58,398 nt of DNA. Source: Longimicrobium sp. Lineage in GTDB: Bacteria; Gemmatimonadota; Gemmatimonadetes; Longimicrobiales; Longimicrobiaceae. The first letter of the stretch is position 1. The number at the start of each line of letters is the position of its first letter. Below the pieces are notes generated by a model, which was given only the letters and a program-made list of their open reading frames with translations, was not told the DNA's origin and made no database searches. The stretch lies in the NCBI GenBank assembly GCA_036389135.1, contig DASVQP010000048.1:1-58398 (forward strand), read 5' to 3'. Made by a program: the position numbers and the translations under genes. Below are positions 26,901 through 33,325 of this stretch, piece after piece.

Positions 26901-29900
26901 GGTGCGGCTGTCGGTGCCGGCGCGCGTGTCGGTGTAGAAGACGAGCTTGTGGGGATCCTCGATGCGCACCTTCTCCGTGGGCGCGCCGCTCTCGGGGTCG
27001 GCGGCCACCTCCAGCAGCACCTCCGGCCGGGGGTAGACCTCGGGTTTCGCCCGGGCTTCGGCGGGATCCCAGAGCGGCACCGCCCAGCCGATGTCGCCCA
27101 CGTCGCGGCCCCAGCGGGTGTTCACGTTGATGATGCGCGCGTGCGGCGGGAACGAGCACGCCAGCACGAACCCGCGCATCGCGGGCGCCGCGCCCGACTC
27201 GGGGTAGCGCCGGTCTGTCTCCAGGATCTCCACGTACTCGCGCACCTTGCGCAGCACGGGGCGTCCAGCCAGCTCGTCCTGGTCGCCGCTGAACTGGTCT
27301 GCCCGGCGCACCGTGCGCTCGTAGATGACCACGTGCTTGGCGCGGTTCCAGAACACGCCGATGCGGCCGATCCGCTCGGTGGCCTGGTAGAAGGTGCGCC
27401 CCATGGCCACGCTGGCGTGAATAGTGGTGCGCCGGTTGTCGAAGCTGACCTTCTGCGACCCCCACCCGCCCAGCGCCGAGAAGCGCGGCTGCGCTACCTC
27501 CGCCTCATCCGAGGTGGGGACGCGCCAGACCGCGTTGTAGATGTTGGTGGACTCGAACGGCCAGGCTACGCCTCCCGCCAGCCCCGTGGTGGCGTGGTCG
27601 CGCAGGGCGGGGTTCTCGATGCGCTCCGGGTCGCCGGGAAAGCGCAGCTGGGCGGTGGCGCGGAGCCGGCACTCCACCCCCTCCCGGAGCACCAGGCCGG
27701 CTGGTTGCGCGGCGCTCCACGGCTCCAGCAGCCCGATCCGCGCGCGCTGCAGGCGCAGGGTTTCCGTCCACCGCGCCGCAAAGTCGCCGTACAGTTTGAT
27801 CCAGTCGACGCTCCGCTTGCCCGCCGCGCGCAGGTCGGCGTCGGCGGGTGAGGGCGGCAGCCGGCCGGCCGGGGCGCCCAGCAGCGCGGCCAGCTCTGCC
27901 AGCCGCAGGAACGGGGCGTCCACGCGGCAGGCCATCCCGTACAGCAGCTCGAAGGAGAGATCCACCACGCCCGCGCCGGGGGCGCGCTGCCCGGGGAAGC
28001 CCAGGATGCGGCGCAGGTTCCAGGGCGCCTCCGCGAAGTTCTGCCGGAAGAACGAGGCGAGCAGCCGGAAGCGGGCCGGCGGCGAGAAGCGGAAGTCGGC
28101 CGGTTCATTCGGAGCGATGTCCTGCAGGTGCTCGAGGACCTCGCTGTTCTCGCTACGCTCCATCTCCTCGCCCACCCCCTGGGGAGGAAGGACCAGGGTG
28201 AAGCCGCCGGCCCGCGCCCGCAGCTCCCACCCGGCCCCCTCAGGCGAGCGGTTGCTCCAGTTGCCGATCTCGGCGCCCAGGAGCGGGTCGGGACTCAGCA
28301 GCGGCGGCACTTCGACGCGCGCCACCAGGAACGGCTCCGTGTCGATCACCAGAATGCGGTCCAGCGCCACGGCCCGGTCCGCCCCCTCCGGGGTCTCGGC
28401 GTCCTCGGGACGCTTCAGGTTCAGGGTGATGGTCTGCGAAGCGGCGTCGAGCGTGCGCTCGCGCGCCTCCACGACGAAGCCGCCGGACGGATCCGCCTTC
28501 TCGGGCTCGAGCGCGGTGTGAGGGATCACCAGCGGTAGCCGGCGCCGGAAGCCCGAGGCGGCGCCGCCGCGTTCCGGCGGCTCGTCTTCGGCCACGAACT
28601 CTTCGCCCGGGAGCGGGTCCTGAGCGCCGGGCTCCACGGTGGCCAGGCGTAGCACGGCGGTCAGGTCCACGATCGGGAGGCTGCGCCGGAACTCGGCGGC
28701 ACCGCCGGGACGGAACGACACCGTCGCGAGCCATTCGCCGGGCTTCGCGTCCGCCTGCGGGAGGGGATCGATCCCGAGGTCCAGCGCCCCCACCCGCACC
28801 GTCTGTGGTTCCACCGAGGCGCCGGCCGCCGGCGGGACCCGCGCGGCCGCGAACCGGAGCAGGCGGACGCTTTCCATGGAGTGGGCGGAGGGCTCCGCCA
28901 GGACGGTCTCCGCATCCTGGGCGGGCGCGCTCAGGCGGAGCGGCGTCAGGAATGGCGCCCCTTCGTGGGTGACGAAGCCGGGGAGGTCGGCTAGCGTGTG
29001 GATCTGCCGAGCGGGCTGGAGCGACCACCGGGTGCGCGCCTCGCGTCCTATCCGGGGTTCCTGCGGAAAGCCTTCCTCCAGGCGTCCCAGCACCATCCAG
29101 GCGTCCTTCCCGGTCAGGTCCTTCGGCTCCCGGTGCGCGGCGCCCTCCTGCACAGTCTTCCAGCGGGGGAGTAGCGACATCGGGCGGCCGGACTGCACGG
29201 TGTGCAGCCCTTCCAGGTAGGGGCGGACCACGTGCCGGTTCCACGCCTCGAACACCCAGCGGTCCCGCAGGCCCCGCAACTCCAGCGCGCAGGCGCACGC
29301 CGTCTCGGGTCGAGACGAGAGGGGTCCGGCCGTGCACGGGCGCTGGACAAGCTGCACGCCCTTGCGCTCCTCCGCCTTCGCTCCGGGCTGGAGGCGGAAC
29401 GGCAGCGGCTCGGGGCCGTCGAGCTCGACATCGCGCTCGAACTGCAGGGAGAGCGTCGTCGCGCCCTCGGAGGAGCCGGGGTGCCGGCCCAGCGACACGC
29501 GGATGGAGTCCTCCAGCCGGACCCCCAGCGCCGGCTCGACCGGGGCCCCCGCCCTGCCGGGCACCCTCCGCGTGGACTGCTCCCAGATCGCCGGGATGTC
29601 CCGCAGCCGGCGCACCGTCTCGAAGATCTCCGGGCCCGTGTTCTCCAGATCCCTCACCTTCAGAAAGGCAGCGTGGAAGTCCTTCCTCAGCTCCAGTTCA
29701 AGGATGACGAGCGGGGCGCCGCCGCGCAGCGCGCAGCGGACGCCAAACATGACGAGGGCCTCCCTGCCTCCCTTGCGGATGTGGACGTGGGAAAGCCGCG
29801 CTTCGAGGGGAACGGCGTCGAATGCGAAGGCGGGCTCGGCGGCGTCCGGGCGGTCGTAGACCAGGATGCGGGTCAGGCCCTCGAGGTCGTCCGAGCCGGC

Positions 29901-29999
29901 CTCCGGCCTCGGAAGCCTGACGAATTTGTCCCCGCGCAGCACCACCTCGAACTGCCCGCCGCTCTTCGTGAATACGCGCAACACCCGCTGGTCGGCCAT
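23910..29999 (-). CDS. Giant uncharacterised protein with a long helical core and beta-rich C-terminus (2029 aa)
   Basis: ATG 29999 has a GGAGG site. The frame of over 6 kb is intact. Residues 1 to about 1100 are a mixed alpha/beta region without a recognisable domain, containing WGRDVGDIGWAVPLWDP. Residues about 1110-1560 are strongly helical and coiled-coil-like, rich in Ala, Arg, Glu and Leu (ARRRLDELERRLQREVQRL). From about 1700 to 1990 the chain is a long run of alternating hydrophobic beta segments rich in Gly, such as FTLTVFILGGGGWLEATASY and LGPIRGGVWVTFGIYAEF, ending near KIKICWCFTLEI. A beta-sheet of that length in a protein without a signal peptide is unusual. The gene is followed three bases later by the 1647-aa gene. 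Function unknown. Confidence 0.85.
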   Translation of the reverse strand: MADQRVLRVFTKSGGQFEVVLRGDKFVRLPRPEAGSDDLEGLTRILVYDRPDAAEPAFAFDAVPLEARLSHVHIRKGGREALVMFGVRCALRGGAPLVILELELRKDFHAAFLKVRDLENTGPEIFETVRRLRDIPAIWEQSTRRVPGRAGAPVEPALGVRLEDSIRVSLGRHPGSSEGATTLSLQFERDVELDGPEPLPFRLQPGAKAEERKGVQLVQRPCTAGPLSSRPETACACALELRGLRDRWVFEAWNRHVVRPYLEGLHTVQSGRPMSLLPRWKTVQEGAAHREPKDLTGKDAWMVLGRLEEGFPQEPRIGREARTRWSLQPARQIHTLADLPGFVTHEGAPFLTPLRLSAPAQDAETVLAEPSAHSMESVRLLRFAAARVPPAAGASVEPQTVRVGALDLGIDPLPQADAKPGEWLATVSFRPGGAAEFRRSLPIVDLTAVLRLATVEPGAQDPLPGEEFVAEDEPPERGGAASGFRRRLPLVIPHTALEPEKADPSGGFVVEARERTLDAASQTITLNLKRPEDAETPEGADRAVALDRILVIDTEPFLVARVEVPPLLSPDPLLGAEIGNWSNRSPEGAGWELRARAGGFTLVLPPQGVGEEMERSENSEVLEHLQDIAPNEPADFRFSPPARFRLLASFFRQNFAEAPWNLRRILGFPGQRAPGAGVVDLSFELLYGMACRVDAPFLRLAELAALLGAPAGRLPPSPADADLRAAGKRSVDWIKLYGDFAARWTETLRLQRARIGLLEPWSAAQPAGLVLREGVECRLRATAQLRFPGDPERIENPALRDHATTGLAGGVAWPFESTNIYNAVWRVPTSDEAEVAQPRFSALGGWGSQKVSFDNRRTTIHASVAMGRTFYQATERIGRIGVFWNRAKHVVIYERTVRRADQFSGDQDELAGRPVLRKVREYVEILETDRRYPESGAAPAMRGFVLACSFPPHARIINVNTRWGRDVGDIGWAVPLWDPAEARAKPEVYPRPEVLLEVAADPESGAPTEKVRIEDPHKLVFYTDTRAGTDSRTDLWEPVWGVDYLDLLQQVETLPESDASLGAEREDAEPVRSGHDRFTYAVAPSPRGVNLVAERAGRVLGAVIANVTMMRAPALRLPEKDPEDAKELEKLRELKEFVEKEAALSDLTGDVAGAFDPLLARLAETGRVEEVAKLLGQAKARLERVRGAVGKLQGEAPDLCRELGVAAQGVFDGAAQTIRPGLSRFRGRLLELLGGLDPATWREEAPALIDRAFDELDGFLTAKVAVLDLKQLPPGVDRALADFEEAAGRWVELADAMKEAVETAADPDALRKEARRRLDELERRLQREVQRLDAAAAAVFGGWSGGRLDRARAALLGIGRSLQVQVRRVDAAIATVTGEPAKLQAAVLEALAELRQALDDAAKAPRSAVEDARARVRALADNVQTWPEAARAELHALVNALPNLESLQGAVARLLDDDSFADVLARWRGMVGKRAMAACSALVPPLTELADLLVIDDVEAALERLVERAPEELRELRDGLVRLRDSTRTRYAAYAEQARGAIAAQRRALENRLPKADGALRLVRAFGDAPRVPGLGFNRRRIEYWFDEAARVTMTPVVARVRTALDDAGARLEALGTQVPTRELAERLLPAGLESFSLSRVFPRFAGLQLDDLFPGLRLPGAANQGVQITHGVDRQSLRAWVDTEIDVPLADRPATLFSIGPVTVRLLKGRFRARARVEAGPGRPPAAVTTGAISGDWELAVGGMVLAVFRDTALAYDESGHLRFGISPEKVELQAALRFLSQLMDSFGYSGSGFAVGLLPLPQIGVRSLLDLPLPDVQFGAFGIANLRLSSSFVLRLDGGFRMDVSLAVARKTAPFTLTVFILGGGGWLEATASYAPSTGKVETRVTIGIVAGASLRIALGPIRGGVWVTFGIYAEFQSGAGGGLTVGFVLVIGGEVCLAGIVTVSILLRLEARYGQDGSVVGLGTFSAKIKICWCFTLEIRKDIEYVLVSGGQGAARRSLASAGGGDAYDHAAEAYLNRFEKTSAGS

Positions 30000-30143
30000 G
30001 GGGAACCTCCGGCTACCGCCCCAGGAGGGCAGGGGGTTGACCGTTGACGGAAAGCATGTCCGGCGCAGCAGCGGGACATGGTTCTCTGTCTCTACTCGCT
30101 CCTGCGGGTGCGGCGGCCCGCGCCGGCGGCCGGCCTCGCCCGG

Positions 30144-31100
30144 TCAGTGCGTCACGAACGTGGACACGTACTCCGCCACCGCCGGCAGATCCGCCAGGAT
30201 CGGAACACCAGCGGGGAGGGGCCGATCCCAACTTTCGGGCTGGCCTAGCGCCACCACCTTCCTGCCGTAAGCGAGCGCGAGCTTGGCTTCAGCATGCGTC
30301 CCCGTTCCGCCGGGCAGGGCGATCAGCAGCGTCGCCGTGAGCACGTTGATGTGGTTGCGGCTCTCTGCCGACAGCGGGTCATCACCAGGAAGATGGGTGT
30401 AGATCGGGATGTCCACCCACGGATTCGGGTAGCCTTTCTTGCAGGTCGCCTGCTTCGTCCCCTTCGGGCTCTCCTCGACCCTGCCGGGGATGATCCCGAA
30501 GGACACCCCGCGGCGGTCCGGAACGCCGCTGAATCCCCTGCACACCGCGGCCATCACGCCCGGGCCGCCGCCGGTCAGCAGGTCGAAGCCCTGCCGGGCG
30601 ATCCACTCACCAAGCCCGACGGCATGCTCCTCCCATTCCTTCGTGGCGGAGCCGATCACCCCGACGATGATCCGCTCCGGCCGCCGTAGCGTTTCGGCGG
30701 CCACGAACAGCTTGGACCCCTCCTTCACCTCGACGGTGACGCTCCCCGAGACGGCGTAGAAGGCATCGTACCAGGCCTTGGTGTCTGCCTGGGTCAATCC
30801 GATGCACCCCTCGGTCCCCGCCACCCCGCCGTCGGGGTGGATCCCCAAGTCCGTCCGCGTGGTCGCGAACTGCGGTTCGAGCACCTGCATCCAGCACCGG
30901 TCCTTCGAGTCGCAGTAACTGCTCTTCGCAGGCTTGTCGAGAAGCTTGGCGCGCGGCGCGCTATAGCTTCCGGTCGGCAGCGCCCCGTTTCCGAACGGAC
31001 CGGTCACCGCTGATGCGGAAAGGGATTTCGCGGCCCACTTCAGCGTGCCCGCCGCCTGTTTGCCCGTTCGCGTCTCGATCACGAATTCGATATCGGCCAT
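30144..31100 (-). CDS. L,D-transpeptidase-like domain fused to a LOG/SLOG-type domain
   Basis: I choose ATG 31100, with AGGAG upstream, over earlier in-frame starts because the upstream translation is Arg-rich noise; this gives 318 aa. Residues 1 to about 140 match YkuD-like L,D-transpeptidases: GIHPDGGVAGTEGCIGL supplies His88 and the nucleophile Cys99. From about residue 150 the protein is a LOG-family (lysine decarboxylase-like) Rossmann domain: IIVGVIGSATKEWEE, the GGGPGVMAA loop near 176, SRNHINVLTA, and the hallmark PGGTGTHAE at 263-271. LOG proteins release free base from nucleotides, and SLOG relatives sense nucleotide signals. There is no signal peptide, so the first domain would act in the cytoplasm, which is odd for a wall enzyme. 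It lies 144 nt upstream of the giant genes on the same strand and may be in their operon. Confidence 0.88.
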   Translation of the reverse strand: MADIEFVIETRTGKQAAGTLKWAAKSLSASAVTGPFGNGALPTGSYSAPRAKLLDKPAKSSYCDSKDRCWMQVLEPQFATTRTDLGIHPDGGVAGTEGCIGLTQADTKAWYDAFYAVSGSVTVEVKEGSKLFVAAETLRRPERIIVGVIGSATKEWEEHAVGLGEWIARQGFDLLTGGGPGVMAAVCRGFSGVPDRRGVSFGIIPGRVEESPKGTKQATCKKGYPNPWVDIPIYTHLPGDDPLSAESRNHINVLTATLLIALPGGTGTHAEAKLALAYGRKVVALGQPESWDRPLPAGVPILADLPAVAEYVSTFVTH

Positions 31101-31907
31101 TCGGAGTTCTCCTGTTCTCGGCTTTTCACGTTCCTGGGTTTGGCGCCTTGTTGAGCCGGCGCAGGTACGTCGCCGGCAACTCGGTCGCGGTTCGCGGCGG
31201 GGTGACCATGGTCCCCGGTATCGGGATTGCCTCTGCTCGTGGACCCGCGGGAACGGTTCGGCCTCGGGCGCCGTCGGTGCGGGCGCAACGCCCAGCGATT
31301 CCAAGGCTTGCGCAGATGCGCAGCTCTGACCGAGCTACGGTGGGCCGTCAAGCCGGTTGGGGTCACCGAGTGGGGGTCGGGAGCGCCTGGGAGTGTTCAG
31401 CGAACGCTCAACAGAGACTCCTCGACCAGTACGCCGGCAGCTCGAGCAACGGGCTCCTCGACCCCCCGGCCCGAATTGCGGGATGGCTCACGGTCCGCTT
31501 CGCAACGTTGACGCACGCGCGCGTGATGAACGCCACGCCGATCGGTTCGCGAACGTGTTAGGCAGTAGCGCTTTCGTGATGAGCCGAGCCCAGAAGCTGG
31601 GCAGTCGCCGGCGACGACGAGAAGCCGGCGATCCGCTCGCGCGCGACGAAGTTGTAGGTTTTCGACCGCTTACGAACGCTGCCCCCGGCGCCCCGAATGC
31701 GCAAATCCTGTTACCCTTCTCAAGAAGCACCGGACCGCACGAAGCCGCAAGGGAAACGTTTCGCGTACCCACACCGGGTGAGGGTGAAGGGCCCGCTTGG
31801 ACGCGAGAACCTGACCACGAGGCGGTAATATGGGAGGCGATCCACTCGCTCCGGGTGCCGCGGGTTCTCTCGTGATAGTTTTCGTAGCTTTCGTTCTCCA
31901 GCGCGGG
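31101..31907. other. Long non-coding or decayed stretch
   Basis: About 800 nt with several short overlapping open frames on both strands but none with a ribosome binding site and believable composition. Base composition is more even than in the giant genes. The translations look like random GC-rich sequence. Together with the broken genes that follow, this suggests a decaying segment between two gene clusters. No tRNA or clear structured RNA was noticed. Confidence 0.45.
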
Positions 31908-32447
31908 GTGCGTCAGCGCCGCGGCGTCCCCTGGCGCTCATCCTGGTGGCGCTCGTTGCGGGCGCTTCCTCGGCGCCTGCTCAGACGGGCAGGCCGGAAG
32001 GACGGATCGTGACGGTCGCCGTGCGATTGCCGGTTGATCGCGGGGCGTACCGCGTCGAACCGAAGCCGGGGGTCCGGCTGATCGGGCCGGCGACCGGTGA
32101 GGCCACCGACTCCGTGCTGCCCCTTTCGTTCGTTCTCCCGGCGACCGCGCCGGCGGGCCTGCAGACGCTCGCCGAGGTGGTGGTGGGCGGACGCCGGATG
32201 GCTGTGGCTACGCGGGTCGCGGAGAGACACGCGCTCTCCCTCCGCACGGGAACTCCCGGCCTTCATTCGAGTCGAGGTTGGCGAGACAGTGTGGCTCACC
32301 GTGGAGAACCGGGGGAACGTGGCGGAGTCGGTGGAGCTACGGCCCGGGACGCCGCCGCACGCGGTTCCCGGGGGGATCGCGGTGCCGATGATCGGATGCC
32401 GCATGGGCGCTTTGCCCGACTCAACGTCCTTTCGAGGAGATGGATGA
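31908..32447 (+). pseudogene. Decayed gene for a secreted protein (gene A)
   Basis: Three frames together spell one plausible exported protein. From GTG 31908 the basic start MRQRRG leads, after a shift near 31930, into LALILVALVAGASSAPAQ, a signal peptide. The mature part GRIVTVAVRLPVDRGAYRV continues to about 32245. A second shift then gives ELPAFIRVEVGETVWLTVEN and NRGNVAESVELRPG, ending in TGA at 32445-32447. That stop overlaps the ATG of the next broken gene in ATGA, the classic sign of two coupled genes. The NRG...ESVEL segment resembles beta-sandwich (CARDB/NEW3-like) domains. Either the region is truly decayed or the assembly has several indels here. The start codon is uncertain. Confidence 0.5.
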
Positions 32448-32933
32448 TGGTGAACAAGTCGGTGTTCCTCGCGGCCGCGGCCGCCCTGCTGGCGCTCGCG
32501 CCGGGCGCGCGCACGCGCAGAACCGCGTCGACCAGCAGGCGGAGGTCGCGGTCACGGTGCCGATCAACGCGTATCTCAACCTGTCGAGTTCCAGCGTGAC
32601 TATCCCGACACCGACCGCCGCCGACGTGGCGGCCGGCCGGAGCCGGGCCCGCGACGCTCACGATGAGCTACGGCAGCAACGGCCTGATCTCGCTCAGCTA
32701 CCGGTTCCCCCTCGGGCGCGGCGCTCGTCAGGTCGACGTACGCCGTGGGGACGCTGCGCCTCGCGGTGGACGGCGGCCCGGAGGAGGTGATGGCCGAGTT
32801 CAACGACGCTTGGCGGACGAACATCCCGGCAGGCGACTACACGGAGACGCTCAGCATCACGATGCCGCTCTCCTGGAACGTGAAGCCGGACACGTACTCG
32901 GGCGTGTGGGAGGCGACCATCGTGGGTTCCTGA
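32444..32933 (+). pseudogene. Decayed gene for a small exported protein (gene B)
   Basis: ATG 32444/32447 has a strong GAGGAGA site and begins a signal peptide (VNKSVFLAAAAALLALAPG). A shift near 32510 moves to the frame reading HAQNRVDQQAEVAVTVPIN, then LNLSSSSVTIPTPTAADV. A second shift near 32640 gives TLTMSYGSNGLISLSY. A third near 32712 gives TLRLAVDGGPEEVMAEFND and ends YSGVWEATIVGS at 32933. Joined, this would be a secreted beta-rich protein of about 160 aa, perhaps a pilin- or spore-coat-U-like subunit. Three indels in under 500 nt argue for decay unless the assembly is poor locally. A good terminator follows. Confidence 0.6.
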
Positions 32934-32968
32934 TCGGAACCGCCACATTCCCAACGAAATAGGTTAGC

Positions 32969-33009
32969 GGCGCCGGCTGCGTCAGTCTCCGCAGCCGACG
33001 GCGCTTTTT
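32969..33009 (+). terminator. Intrinsic terminator after broken gene B
   Basis: The left arm GCGCCGGCTGCG (32970-32981) pairs with CGCAGCC and CGGCGC (32990-33004), with a two-base bulge in the right arm, and TTTTT follows at 33005-33009. It lies 36 nt after the last stop of the decayed gene pair and isolates the operon that starts at 33326 from upstream transcription. Confidence 0.75.
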
Positions 33010-33325
33010 CGTGCGTTTGAGCGTAGCTGGAGAGCGTCGGAAGCCGCGGGGATTCCGGGATAGATGTAGGAACCGGGGTATGAGAAAGGAACGCTGCGGG
33101 GACGGCAGATGATCCTCCCAGCGGGTTTCCATTCCCCCTACCGCTTGGCCCGACTGCTGGGGCCTCCACTTCCCATGACTGCCTCCGCCGGGCTGGCCCT
33201 ATGAAAGAATCACCGCGCCTCACGGGCACACCGTCGCGCATTGGCGTGGGAGTGGTTCTTCGCCGTTGCCTAGAGTAAGTTAGTCGCGGGCCATTTAATG
33301 CGATCGTCACTAGGAAGCCAGTTCA
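33010..33325. other. Leader region of the eight-gene operon
   Basis: No gene is visible. Because an intrinsic terminator lies just upstream, the promoter of the eight-gene operon should be here. I see no convincing -35/-10 pair and no copy of the T4SS repeated element. AGGA at about 33312-33315 is the ribosome binding site of the first gene. Confidence 0.4.

Noticed and set aside
31201-31270. Possible fourth copy of the T4SS promoter-like element (GGTATCG and GAACGGTTC)
   Set aside because: The boxes occur in the wrong order and spacing on both strands, so this is a chance resemblance.
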